Assembly: GCA_014904845.1 (NCBI GenBank)
Contig: MU119695.1
Location: 1 to 26,830, forward strand
Source of the DNA: Acephala macrosclerotiorum
Taxonomy: Eukaryota; Ascomycota; Leotiomycetes; Helotiales; Mollisiaceae
Direction: 5' to 3'
DNA length: 26,830 nucleotides
Shown here: positions 10,613-20,651 of the stretch, in pieces
Layout: every line of letters begins with the position of its first letter
Numbering within the stretch: position 1 is the stretch's first letter
Translations under genes and position numbers: made by a program
The notes under the pieces: generated by a model
Seen by the model: the letters and a program-made list of their open reading frames with translations, nothing else
Databases searched by the model: none
Told to the model about the DNA's origin: nothing

Positions 10613-11918
10613 CTAGTCTTCCATCAGGTCAACTCCAACTGTCAGCAATGCTTCCACTGCCCAGTCTGGGTATTTCGACTTGTCCCCACGGTATAGATCC
10701 GAGAAGAACTGCTTTAAGAACGCGGGAAACCTATCCTCGACGATAGACTGTCGAACACTCCTCATCAGAGCCAATTGATACCACACGTTGTGTATTGTGA
10801 CCAGATGAGCCCCAACTGTCTCCTTTGCCGCAATATGGTGTACAAACGCTCGGGTGACCCCAAGACTACCCTCACCTGAACGACAGCATATGCAGCCACA
10901 ACCTTCCTCGAGGGGTCCAAAGTCGTTCGCATATCTAGCATGCCGCAGATTTAGCATACCATGCTTTGTAATGGCATTCCCAAATCTTGCCGTCCGGGTA
11001 GGCCATACGCAATCGAACATATCAGCACCTAGAGCAACACTGACCACGAGGTCTTCCGGATACCCAATACCCATCACATATCTGGGCTTCAGCTCTGGCA
11101 GCATGCTTGTACATGTGTTCACCACACGACAGTAATCTGCCTTTGCTTCACCACCACTCAGTCCTCCAATGGCAATTCCAGGTGTATTCCGGGCGACCAT
11201 TTCTTTGCAGCATTCCTTTCTCATCTCAAGATCAAGGCCTCCTTGTATAATGCAGAAAAGATTCTGCGTCGTCGGGTTCGCATGTGCCGCTATGCACCGA
11301 TCCAGCCATCTAACACTCCGCTCCATAGCCTCCCGCATTCGTTTCGTGTCTGGCGAGGTTGTTACCAGGACGTCGTCGAGTTGCATAATGATGTCGCTGC
11401 CTATCGTATTCTGCAGAGCGATAGAGTGTTCGGGAGTAAGGAGCATCGGTGTTCCATCATGCGGACTGAGGAATCGCACTCCCTCCTCAGTGATATTTGC
11501 GAGTTTCAATAGACTGACCATCTGGAATCTGAGGCACGATTAGTAAACGTTTCCAGTTCCGGGAGGATGGGCAGCATACCCTCCGCTATCTGTCAAGATG
11601 TTGTGCTTCCAACCCTGTAGCTTATGCGCTCCTCCAATTTTCTCCAGCACTTCTTGCCCAGGCTTCAATCCTAGATGGTAGGTGTTGTTCAGACATAACC
11701 TGCAGCCCGTCTCTTCCAATTGTTGCGGCGTCAATCCCTTCAACGAAGCCTGCGTCGCCACTGGCATAAACAGTGGGAGTTGGACGGTTCCATGAGGCAG
11801 GGTTAAATTCGCACACCTCGCTCTAGTAACCTACACTCAGTGAGGATTATGCGGTCAAACAGAACATGAGGCTTACTGAACAGCGGGCTATCAGCTCAAA
11901 GGTCAGCGCCGATGGCAT
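10613..11918 (-). CDS. queuine tRNA-ribosyltransferase catalytic subunit (eukaryotic TGT, QTRT1-like)
   Basis: Replaces guanine-34 by queuine in the anticodon of GUN tRNAs (Asp, Asn, His, Tyr); in eukaryotes it works with a QTRT2 partner, often at mitochondria. Three exons: 11918-11877, 11830-11580 and 11528-10613 (introns of 46 and 51 nt). They give 402 aa, close to the human length. The start MPSALTFELIARCS fits the family; an in-frame ATG at 11936 would add six residues. Key motifs: FMPVATQASLKG; TDSGGFQ (94-100, Asp95 acid/base), which is rebuilt across the second splice junction; IIQGGLD; AIGGLSGGE; the nucleophile Asp270 in MFDCVWPTRTARFG; and zinc ligands Cys308, Cys310, Cys313 and His344 (CGCICC ... 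TIHN). A Gly/Ser-rich stretch (RSGEGSLGV) after the zinc cysteines lengthens that loop relative to the human enzyme. It looks fully functional. The partner subunit gene is not in this window. Confidence 0.95.
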
Positions 11919-12376
11919 GGAGGCTAGTGATACCATAGCTAGGATGAAGGAAGGAGAAGTGGGAGAATGGCGGGGCAAGATAAGCGGACGTAAGGAGAAG
12001 GAAGTTGTTTCGTAGTTGGAGGCTTAAAGCGGGTGTTGAGGAATCTCTTGAAGCTGGAAATTTCTTATGCCACTGAGCACGAGACAAATTCGGATGAAAT
12101 CAAGAGGTCTCCACCGCCGAAACTGGAGAGACAAGGGATGTCACAAAGCTTGAAGATACTCAACCAGAGTTAAATCAATGTTCGAAATCGCATTCTCGAA
12201 GTATATGCTTTCCAGAATTTGGACCACCAGGAGAGGTTGTTGCAGGTCTCCTACAAGGCGGTGAGAGTCTATTAACAAATATAGGCGTAGCTCTATCACG
12301 ACCTATCAACGCCTATCACTCGACACCTTCAAAAGAACAACACATCTTCACATCTCGCAACCAACAACAAGCCAGG

Positions 12377-12617
12377 ATGGCCCCTTACAATTCTCTCTCT
12401 CAATTTGACGAACGCGTCTGTGTTAGTTCGGTTCTCCCTATCCTTGCATACAGCTGAGCTCCTCCAATCCACGCATTCCCTCTTAATTGAGACGCCGTTT
12501 ATTTTCAAAAGTCAGGCCATTATGACTACAAGCGTTGCTGAGCCCGAGGACGTACCAGGATCGCCATGCTCTGAGCTGACCATCTCCCAAGGATATCCTC
12601 ACCACTACCAGATCTAG
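12377..12617 (+). CDS. possible short two-exon gene, unknown function
   Basis: An ATG after a CA-rich leader opens MAPYNSLSQFDERVC. A GTTAGT donor follows at about 12422. An acceptor at TCAG before GCCATTATG, in phase, would continue into MTTSVAEPEDVPGSPC and end at TAG 12615-12617, for a product of about 48 aa. Without splicing the frame stops after 26 codons. No domain is recognised. The support is only the leader-like context and matching splice phase, so this is a weak call; it may instead be a non-coding transcript. Confidence 0.22.
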
Positions 12618-12644
12618 AATGTAATCCGGGCAGATAAACTGGAT

Positions 12645-12660
12645 CTTCTTGATCAAGAAG
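12645..12660. other. perfect 16-bp palindrome
   Basis: CTTCTTGATCAAGAAG is its own reverse complement. It lies in non-coding sequence 28 bp after the possible small gene. It could be a binding site for a dimeric factor or chance; nothing nearby decides this. Confidence 0.4.
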
Positions 12661-13048
12661 GGGTCTTTTCGATGTTTCTTCGCACCGCGTTCTTCCTTAG
12701 CTAGGGATCCCGTTCTTCAGTTATCGTGAAGTCTTCACGACCATTCTGATATAGGGTCAAATTTGTAGGAAGTATAAACCCTCCCTTTCTTACCCTCATC
12801 GTATGTTCTCAGAGATTTGATCAAGTCATCATCAATACTACTTTTTCTTTTTTTTTCTTTTTTTGGAATTAGGAGGTCATTTTCATATGCCTCCCGCGGT
12901 TGAATGAAGTTCACGCAAGAGCATCCCTCAGCCCCGTGCACTCCTACCCTTGAAAAAAGGCGTTCCAACCACACCACTTCGATCAACGCCCCTCAATCGC
13001 GCCCCGGATTTTGGATATTTGCCACAAATACGGAGTCATATCTATATC

Positions 13049-13074
13049 TATATATATATATATATATATATATA
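13049..13074. repeat. (TA)13 microsatellite
   Basis: An uninterrupted run of 13 TA dinucleotides, preceded by imperfect TCTATA units, about 230 bp upstream of the 2EXR start codon. Probably length-variable between strains. Confidence 0.95.
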
Positions 13075-13303
13075 TTTTTGTCCATTAAATCGACGGTTGT
13101 TTTTCCTTGCGCATGCCAACGACATACCGAGGCTTAGTAGCATAAGGAATTCGGACGTATCACTTATTCTGCAGAGGGGCCCGAATACTTGGATCGACAA
13201 GGCTCGACAAAACAAAACATTGGGGCTATATCGAGGAGCTCCCCCTTCTTTCGCGCCAGCAATTGTACAATATTGTATAAACACAATACCAAAATCAAAC
13301 ATC

Positions 13304-14098
13304 ATGCCTTCCACCAAAGCAGCAACAACATTTACCAACTTCTCTCTCCTCCCCTCCGAACTACGCTGCAAAATCTGGGCCTCAGCATGCTACCCTCGCA
13401 TTCTCACCGTAACCTACTCCTCCCTCACGTCCAGCTTCCACAGCTCAACACCAACACCAACCCTCCTCTCCGTCTCGCGGGAATCCCGCTCAGAAGCCCT
13501 TCGAATCTACACCCTCTCGTTCGGAACCTCTACCTCTCCACCAAACATACACTTCAACCCTTATCTCGATACATTATACCTCCCTCGCTATGGAGAGATG
13601 GGCTACGACGACAAGTTGCGAGATTTCAGGAATATAGTTTCTGATCCCTCGGGTCTTTTGGACGAAGTACGAAGCATAGCACTTGACGTGGTGGCGCTGG
13701 AGGTTAAGAGGCCTTGGGAAGGATACAACAAAGCCTCCTTACTTCGCAGCTTCAGAAACTTGCAGGAAGTTATACTCGTTCTCGGCTCCAACAATAGCGA
13801 GGACGAGCAAGACGAGCAGGAACCTACAAGAAAAGAGGTGATCCACTTCAAAGAACCAAAAGACAACCCAGAACGCCTTCTCAAAATCTGGTATTACTTC
13901 CGGCAATCCTTCATCGCAGAAGAAAAATTACTGGAGGAAGTGTGTCAGGCAGCTGGGAAGCCATACTCCCCTTTCACACTACCCACTGTGAAGATAAGAG
14001 CCAAGAGTTGCGCTTTCAACATGGCCCAGGATCAGAGAGATAGATTTCAAAGCGGGGTGCAGGACTTGGAGTATGCGATGGAGGGGATGAGGATTTGA
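13304..14098 (+). CDS. 2EXR-domain protein
   Basis: Single exon, 264 aa. ATG 13304 (MPSTKAATTF) is chosen because the open frame upstream runs through a TA microsatellite. The N-terminus has the fungal 2EXR layout: FTNFSLLPSELRCKIWASA (about 10-28), an arginine-led strand (PRILTVTYSS), PTLLSVSRESRSEALRIY (second E-x-R copy), then INFNP-like sequence (IHFNPYLDTLYLP). The LPxELRxxIW start resembles an F-box helix, but the double E-x-R pattern favours 2EXR. This family is greatly expanded in Pezizomycotina and its biochemical role is unknown. The C-terminal half is charged (SEDEQDEQEPTRKE) with no further domain. It is flanked by non-coding sequence on both sides. Confidence 0.88.
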   Translation: MPSTKAATTFTNFSLLPSELRCKIWASACYPRILTVTYSSLTSSFHSSTPTPTLLSVSRESRSEALRIYTLSFGTSTSPPNIHFNPYLDTLYLPRYGEMGYDDKLRDFRNIVSDPSGLLDEVRSIALDVVALEVKRPWEGYNKASLLRSFRNLQEVILVLGSNNSEDEQDEQEPTRKEVIHFKEPKDNPERLLKIWYYFRQSFIAEEKLLEEVCQAAGKPYSPFTLPTVKIRAKSCAFNMAQDQRDRFQSGVQDLEYAMEGMRI

Positions 14099-14936
14099 GG
14101 TGTGGTTGATTGCTTGGCTGATATCGTCTTGCTCAGTCCCCACTGAAACTGCAGGCTGGGTTTTGAGAATAATATCTCGGCTTATGGAAAGGGGGCTTGT
14201 ACCATGTATTCTTTATTCTGTATGGATATCTCAAGAATGTAATAATCATATTACGAACTCTTATGCTTACGCCTGTTATCAGATGTGTTGTCTGCTCCAC
14301 CGAGCTGATAGACTTGTCGTCGTGTTCACATGACTCCAGTGACCCCCTTCTGCATGCCACTAATGACAAAACGGAAGGGATCAGCAAGATTCTCAAAGCC
14401 TCAACCTTGTCCCAGGGATATATGTGTGTGCTTTTATTGGTTGAGAGGTTGAGATAAACTTGGTGGAGGGCGGGCCGTAGATGCGGGCTGCGCCCAGGTG
14501 GTTGGATCTTGAGGATCTTTTGTGGTGTTTTGTTTGCGAAGCTGGTAGTGCCCGGGTGTGCCGCGGTGAGAGTTGAAAGGGGACTCGGGAGATGAAGCTA
14601 GGTGTATGTGTATCGATTCTGAAAGTGCTGGGAGGAATTGATTGCAAGTGCCAGTGGCAAGAAAACGAAAAGAGTTGCTAATTTTGCAGTGGAAATGTGT
14701 GGGTTTGTTTGTGCTCGTCCCTGGGAAAGCAAATAGTATATGCTACAGCTTAAAATCAGAAGCTGTCAGTGTTGTCCGATTTTGCAACATTAGTTGCGTC
14801 GCCGGGTACAATAACCCTCGTCCGAACTGTTGGTCGAAGGACGAATTGCTCCTGACCTCGAAATAGGAGAGGACAGAGGAAAGGACTCAGGGGAGAGCAT
14901 GAGGGAAAATAGACGAGCAGTGCGGAAGAGAAAGCC
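14099..14936. other. intergenic region, nothing identified
   Basis: About 840 bp containing the 3' end of the 2EXR gene. The open frames are short and overlap on both strands, with no domain or splice pattern that supports a gene. No repeat or RNA gene was recognised. Confidence 0.5.
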
Positions 14937-15119
14937 TTAGATAGGCCCAATAACAGAGTAGAGAACAAGGATGAAAGACCACACAATAAACTCAGCCAGC
15001 GATTGTTCAAGCAAAGTGCCTGCCTGCACTGCAAGGTTCGAGATATTCCAAGTGCAAACGGCGCCTTGAGTATTGACGATGAGAAGACCAACTAGAATGG
15101 CCAGCGTCTTCCTTGACAT
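14937..15119 (-). CDS. possible small secreted or membrane protein, 60 aa
   Basis: An ATG-started frame gives MSRKTLAILVGLLIVNTQGA, a good signal-peptide shape with Arg-Lys then a hydrophobic core and a small-residue end. A short middle part contains one Cys and one Asn-Ile-Ser glycosylation sequon (CTWNISNL). A C-terminal hydrophobic segment follows (FIVWSFILVLYSVIGPI). On the minus strand a TATAAA lies at 15188-15183, 64 bp before the ATG, which is suitable core-promoter spacing. Against it: it is only 60 codons, with no recognised family and no splice evidence. If real, it would be divergent from the AFG1-like gene. Confidence 0.35.
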   Translation of the reverse strand: MSRKTLAILVGLLIVNTQGAVCTWNISNLAVQAGTLLEQSLAEFIVWSFILVLYSVIGPI

Positions 15120-15182
15120 TCATATTTGAAGATACTGGGACAGAATCCCGGCACTAAACCCAGGTGATCTACAGCTTTCCGC

Positions 15183-15188
15183 TTTATA
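15183..15188 (-). promoter_or_regulatory. TATA-like element upstream of the 60-aa frame
   Basis: TATAAA on the minus strand, 64 bp upstream of the ATG at 15119. The position fits a core promoter with a short leader. The call rests on motif and spacing alone. Confidence 0.3.
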
Positions 15189-15495
15189 AGTTTCGATTAG
15201 GAGATACTCTCCATTCAGGGCAGAGATGAGGTTGACGAGAGATGAGTTCGGTCATTTCTCGCAGAAGAATGACCGACCCTCCAGCCCGGCTGATTCCGAA
15301 AAAGGTCCTCGGCAACGGTCCGCACTCGTTCCGCCTTTTTCACTCGCAACACCCAACTTCCGACCTTGAATCTGTCTTCGCCGTCAAATTGGATTTCTTT
15401 GCGCATTCTTTTTGGGTTCAAACATAGACCTTTGCATGTACAGCATGCGCCAATAGACGAGTTTCCTTTGCGAGCATTGTGATTTCGTTTACAAG

Positions 15496-17312
15496 ATGAG
15501 AGTGCGAACAATACCTGCTGGCTCTTTGCGGTTACGACTAGAGACGAATACCATCAGGGGCTCCACTGGCACCGCTCGCAGAGGATTCTGTGCTCAATGC
15601 AGAGAGCAGAATAACGTACGACATAGGGTTGCGAACGCTTCAAGAACACGCCAGTTTCCTTCAACTCCAAATGTGGCACGGACATCCAGATTTGCTCTGC
15701 CCGCCACTTTCGTCGCAGGACAGAGACGGACATTGGCAACTGTTCAGAATGGTATTGGCATGTGGATCTTCAGATGAGGAAGAGAGCTGACTTGGGTAGC
15801 CAATCCGGACGATCGAGGTCCACTGCAAGAATATAACGCCCAAGTAGACCAGGGACGGTTAAGGGACGACGAGCACCAAAGAGGTCAGCAGATCCCAGGA
15901 AGTGCCAATGGCAGAGGCTAATAGCTTTTAGGCATCATAGAGAGTTTACAACATCTCCATGACGAACTCAAATCATACCATGCCCCTCTAACGATCCACC
16001 CCACCATCGAATCCCTCAAATCACCTCCCAAATCCATGTTTGGGCGCCTGTTCAGCCATTCACCAAAGGAGAAGAAGCTACAAGAGATTCCGGAAAATCT
16101 GCCGCGAGGATTGTATTTATATGGAGATGTGGGTAGCGGGAAGACTATGTTGATGGACCTGTTCTACGAAACGCTTCCCTCCAGCGTGACCTCGAAAACA
16201 AGAATACACTTCCATAATTTCATGCAGGATGTACACAAGCGGTTACATAAGATGAAAATGGAGCATGGGAGTGACATTGATGGTGTGCCATTCGTTGCAG
16301 CGGATATAGCAGAGAAGGGAAATGTGCTCTGCTTCGATGAATTCCAATGTACGGATGTAGCAGATGCCATGATTTTGAGACGGTATGTCCTTCCTAAACT
16401 TAGACACTCTGAGTGCTAAAATGTCCTAGGCTCCTAGAAGCACTCATGTCTCACGGCGTGGTACTCGTCACAACCTCCAACCGACATCCAGACGACCTCT
16501 ATAAGAACGGCATACAGCGCGAGTCATTCGTTCCCTGCATCAACCTCCTCAAGAACCGACTCCATGTCATAAACCTCGATTCCCCAACCGATTACCGAAA
16601 GATACCCCGCCCTCCCTCTGGCGTATACCACGCACCCCTCGACAAGCATGCCTCTTCTCACGCTGAGAAGTGGTTCCGATTCTTAGGCGACCCCCAACAA
16701 GATAAGCCTCGAGCAGAAATACAGAGAGTATGGGGTCGAGAGATTCATGTTCCGAAAGTCAGTGGCAGAGCGGCAATGTTCACATTCGACGAATTGATCA
16801 GGCGGCCGACAAGTGCTGCTGATTATATTGAGCTGACGCGCAGCTACGATTCCTTCATCGTGACGAATGTGCCTGGAATGACACACCGAGAACGAGATCT
16901 AGCTCGACGATTTATTACCTTCATAGACGCTGTGTATGAATCGAGGGCGAAGTTGGTCCTTACCTCTGCTGTGCCTTTGACGCAGCTATTTTTGTCGAAA
17001 GATGAACTTAAAGAAAGCGTGAAGAAGGACCATGAGGACAGAAAAGGACAGACCGAGGAAGGTGCAGATTTGGATGATACAATGCGAAATCTGATGGATG
17101 ATTTGGGAATGAACATGAAGGCATTGAAGAACAGCTCTATATTTAGCGGTGATGAGGAGAGATTTGCGTTCGCCAGAGCACTGAGTAGACTGAGTGAGAT
17201 GGGAAGTCGGGAATGGGTGGAACGAGGCATGGGCTTAGAGAAGGACGGTGGGAAGCAAGAGAAAGATAGCTGGCAGCGGGTCAGAAGTAGACAGATGGAG
17301 GACAGCATGTAA
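15496..17312 (+). CDS. afg1: AFG1/LACE1-like mitochondrial AAA ATPase
   Basis: Inner-membrane-associated ATPase family (yeast Afg1, human AFG1L/LACE1) involved in turnover of mitochondrially encoded respiratory subunits. Four exons (15496-15751, 15800-15883, 15932-16382, 16430-17312) with introns of 48, 48 and 47 nt; all phases agree and give 557 aa. The N-terminus ([15 protein letters not shown]) is Arg-rich with no early acidic residue, a typical mitochondrial presequence. Walker A is GDVGSGKT (about 178-185), preceded by [20 protein letters not shown] follows, then Walker [16 protein letters not shown] (about 245-259). After the last intron comes [20 protein letters not shown], then [19 protein letters not shown]. 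Like other family members it has only one AAA-type P-loop module. It shares orientation with the HAD hydrolase 1.7 kb downstream but the two are not an operon. Confidence 0.94.
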
Positions 17313-19052
17313 AGCATGTTAGACCAAGACGAGACTGGATATGCAGTACCCGAAGAAACGAGATGAAGCAATGAGGGACGAGCCACGAGAATCTATCTAG
17401 CAAGAAGACGCTAGATCGATTGGATATCTGTTGAAGCACCTACAGCAGGTGCGTGCATATGCAAATCATAATATACCCTACAACATACCTCGCTCCCAAC
17501 TCGAATCCATTTATTCATTTTCAAAATCACTGCCGCGTTTGACACTTGCAGCCAACTTTATGTTCCTTCGCCCCGAGCCTCCCCATCTTACTCATTCGAT
17601 GCCCCTCACGCCGTGCCGCCCCTCTACCTTATCACCCACGCACCACACCCAAACAAAAGCCGCCCCGACTCACATCCGCGCCATGATGCACGGTCGGTTT
17701 CCTAATGTTGGGTCCTGACACATCCGTCTCTCAGGACACCCGTCACAATAACCGCTCGCTTCCAATTGGATGCACTTAGCTACGAACGATCTCACGATGG
17801 AGGATGGGGACGGATTCGTTGCAAGACGCAGCTTTTAGTGCGCGAGCTAAATTTTGAGATGTGCAACATATTCTGAGGGGTGAGGATTGGGGACGCTAGA
17901 GGGGTGTTTGGGGGCGATGTGGATGTGGTGGGAATGAATGGTGAGGTAAGGTTAGGTACGAAGTGACTTGTTGACTCGAGACGAGGCGAGGCGAAACCGA
18001 GCGTGGGGTGAAAACCTGAAGTGCATATAAGGTCGGCCTTATGCCGCGTGGGATTTGTTTCTGTTAATTTTTTGTTTCTTTGAGCTCGACGTCGGTTCTT
18101 CAAAGTCAATAAACAGTCGAAAGAAACTGTTAGTGCTGTTCTCTGCTGCTGACTTGTTGATAGTAGCATACTTTACTTTCTTCGCATGTTGGCAGAATAG
18201 ACTCGGATCCCCTTCACCATTTTTCTCTGATAATAACGCATGAAGCTGCATTGAAGCTGAGCGCCGCGGCCAAAGAATGCAAGCGCATTGGGAGCCGTAT
18301 ACCTCTCCTATATCAGTGCGCAATGTTTGAGCGAAAGTTTGAGAAGTGTTGTTATACGTTGTACGCTCACGTGTTCTCAGCAATGTTGTACCACCCACCC
18401 ACGACATCGTCTGAAAATCTATCGCCACATCTTATCTCGGACGAACAACTGTTCTCTCTATACCTTCAGTCTATCGATCTTGAACAGACTCACCGCTCTT
18501 CGTCGACACGGAGGATTGAGGGACATTGCGTTGTCACGATGCTGGTGTGGAGTCATATCTCAATTTTCCCCCGCCAGAGAGAGGGGGCACACGAATTCCT
18601 CTGATGGATTCGCCTCCCCCGTCTTTTGCGATAGGCGCTCACAAGCTCTTAACTCTTTACTCCAAAGACTGAAGAGAATCAGCGCACATGTTTTCTTGAA
18701 CGGTCCGATGGCCCATGTCCTCCAATCGGAGGTAAGGTTAATCGTCCCTATCAAGGAAGTCTGAACTATGGATAATTGTCACAGCTTAACAAAGAGAGTT
18801 GGGTTTTTCTTCTTATCTCGCACAAAGCTTATATCCTTCTTCCTACGTGTCCTGAAAGGATCTTTGTTCTTATCGCACAATATACTTGTTTGTTGAAGGA
18901 GCCGCACTTTTCGAGATATTTGTTGTGGGAGGCCAAATCTGGATGCCGAGAACACCCGAGAGCCTCACCTACAATAGAATAATAACAAACTATTCACCTG
19001 GAACAATCGTACAAGAAAGTCGGACGAAATTTATAGCCACTACGTAGGAGCC
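17313..19052. other. long intergenic region, no secure gene
   Basis: About 1.7 kb between two genes on the plus strand. Several frames of 60-158 codons exist on both strands but overlap one another, lack domains and mostly lack good ATG starts. The longest minus frame (18428-18039, first ATG giving about 122 aa) has no recognisable motif. A TATAAG-like stretch lies near 18027-18030. The right end should hold the HAD gene promoter. Confidence 0.45.
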
Positions 19053-20651
19053 ATGGCTTCCCCTCATCAACCACGCTCATCCATCCTCAACCTATCTTGT
19101 TTCCGGCACTTATCGCACCCTTTCCACCTGAGAACTTTCCATATCTTCTCAACTCGGACCAGTTCTTCGACGACGACAACGAAACAAAGACGCGCAAGAA
19201 CTGTTAGCATCTCCAAGATGTCGGCTTCTACCAGCGCAAACACTTCGAAGGAAGTTTCACCTACTTCTTCGACCTCCTCCATGGCCGATGTCCTGACAGC
19301 CGCTCTGGCCGACGATATCGCCAACCTAGACACCGAAGCTGCTAGCCTTCGCATCAAGACTCTCATCCACCTCCAAGAACGAGAGAAAATAATGTCTAAT
19401 GGCGTGCTTGGCCCGGAAATCATTGGAATCCCAAACGAGCCCTCCAACTCCACTATCGCGTTCGCCTTCGATATCGACGGCGTCCTAGTCCGATCAAAGG
19501 ACGCTCTCCCCGGGGCGACCCAAACTCTCAAGATGCTCCAACGTCGCAACATCCCATTCATACTACTCACAAACGGTGGCGGATCAACGGAGAAGGATCA
19601 CGTGGCAATTCTAGGACGACGCCTAGGTCTCGCCGGTCTTCTTCATGAGAAGCAATTCGTACAAAGCCACTCACCTTACCACAGTCTAGTCCCTATGTAC
19701 GCTAATCAAAACATTCTAGTGTTGGGAGGAACGGGCAGCAAAATCCGCGATGTCGCTCACGCCTACGGCTTCAAGAATGTCGTTATCCCTTCTGACTTTG
19801 TCAAGGATAATGGCCACATCCACCCGTTCCTCGAAATGACGAAAGATTATCACCACGAGCACGGTAACCACGAGCTCCTTCCGCGCATGGAAGACGGACG
19901 AGTTCAGATTCACGCTATCCTCGTCTGGTCCTCCCCTCGTGACGAAGGCCTCGACAAGAACCTAATCCTCGATCTCCTCATGTCAGAGAAAGGAATCATG
20001 GGCACCGTATCCTCCAAGAACAAAAACCCCAACCTACCCAACAATGGTTTCCTCCAAGACGGACAACCACCAATCTATTTCTGCAACCCAGACCTTACAT
20101 GGGCAACCGCCTACCCTCTCCCCCGTGCCGCCCAAGGCCTTTTCAAAGCTGGTCTCGAAGGCTCCTGGAACGCACTCACTAATGGCGCCGATATGTCGTC
20201 CCATGTTCACGTCTTCGGCAAACCAACAGAAGCCACCTACATCTACGGCGAAAAGACACTTCAAGACTGGCACGCAAGCATCAACGGACCAAACGCCAAA
20301 CCCATCAGCACTGTTTACATGATTGGTGACAACCCAGCTTCCGATATCCAAGGCTCCAAGAATTATAGGAGCAGATATGGGAGTGAGTGGAAGAGTGTAC
20401 TTGTCGAGAGCGGTGTTCATGTTGCTGGGACCGAGCCTGCCCATTACCCTACGCATTTTGCGGCTGGTGTTAAGGAGGCGGTTGAGTTGGCGATGGTGCA
20501 GGAGGGGTATGAGTTGGGTGATGGTGATAATGGATGGGAGAAGGGGGTGAGTTCTGCCTTAAACTGCAGTATCTGGAAAGACACTGACCAGAGAAACCAG
20601 AACGAATCGTTCGTGAACCCTGACAATAGCGAGGATTTTGGTCAAGGTTGA
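19053..20651 (+). CDS. HAD-superfamily hydrolase, CECR5/YKR070W-like, mitochondrial-type N-terminus
   Basis: A HAD subfamily IIA phosphatase-like protein; yeast YKR070W and human HDHD5/CECR5 are mitochondrial, with poorly known substrates. ATG 19053 begins a Ser/Arg-rich, acid-poor leader (to about residue 56), consistent with import. An internal ATG at 19218 (MSASTSANTS) would give a form without the leader. Motif I is FAFDIDGVLVRSKDALPG (DxD at 140-142), motif II ILLTNGGG (about 170-177), a cap domain follows, then IYFCNPDLTWAT (341-352), the motif III Lys in HVFGKPTEATY, and motif IV MIGDNPASDIQGSKNY (about 423-438). Catalytic residues look intact. Near the 3' end GGG|GTGAGT (donor 20547) and an acceptor at 20633 would remove 87 nt in frame, changing the tail from KGVSSALNCS to KGDFGQG. 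The unspliced product is 532 aa and the spliced one 503 aa; both use the same stop. Confidence 0.93.
   Translation: MASPHQPRSSILNLSCFRHLSHPFHLRTFHIFSTRTSSSTTTTKQRRARTVSISKMSASTSANTSKEVSPTSSTSSMADVLTAALADDIANLDTEAASLRIKTLIHLQEREKIMSNGVLGPEIIGIPNEPSNSTIAFAFDIDGVLVRSKDALPGATQTLKMLQRRNIPFILLTNGGGSTEKDHVAILGRRLGLAGLLHEKQFVQSHSPYHSLVPMYANQNILVLGGTGSKIRDVAHAYGFKNVVIPSDFVKDNGHIHPFLEMTKDYHHEHGNHELLPRMEDGRVQIHAILVWSSPRDEGLDKNLILDLLMSEKGIMGTVSSKNKNPNLPNNGFLQDGQPPIYFCNPDLTWATAYPLPRAAQGLFKAGLEGSWNALTNGADMSSHVHVFGKPTEATYIYGEKTLQDWHASINGPNAKPISTVYMIGDNPASDIQGSKNYRSRYGSEWKSVLVESGVHVAGTEPAHYPTHFAAGVKEAVELAMVQEGYELGDGDNGWEKGVSSALNCSIWKDTDQRNQNESFVNPDNSEDFGQG

Larger units (their letters stand above)
11937..13303. 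other. intergenic region with simple repeats and one possible tiny gene
   Basis: About 1.4 kb between the divergent tRNA-ribosyltransferase and 2EXR genes. It holds a leader-like CAACAACAA stretch before an ATG at 12377, a perfect 16-bp palindrome at 12645-12660, a T-rich run (about 12840-12865) and a (TA)13 tract at 13049-13074. Long frames crossing the TA tract read Ile-Tyr repeats and are not credible protein. Confidence 0.5.

Noticed and set aside
12735..12986. Lys-rich minus-strand frame of 83 codons
   Set aside because: No ATG start; the Lys run comes from a poly-T tract, and no splice sites or domain support it.
12950..13303. N-terminal extension of the 2EXR gene through Ile-Tyr repeats
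   Set aside because: It is the translation of a (TA)n microsatellite without a sensible start. The family motif starts just after ATG 13304.
18039..18428. 130-codon minus-strand frame in the 17.3-19.0 kb gap
   Set aside because: Starts with GTG, has no domain and overlaps several other open frames, as expected by chance.
19053..20651. Clustered co-function of the AFG1-like and HAD hydrolase genes as a mitochondrial operon-like unit
   Set aside because: 1.7 kb of non-coding sequence separates them, and same-strand mitochondrial genes occur together by chance in fungi.
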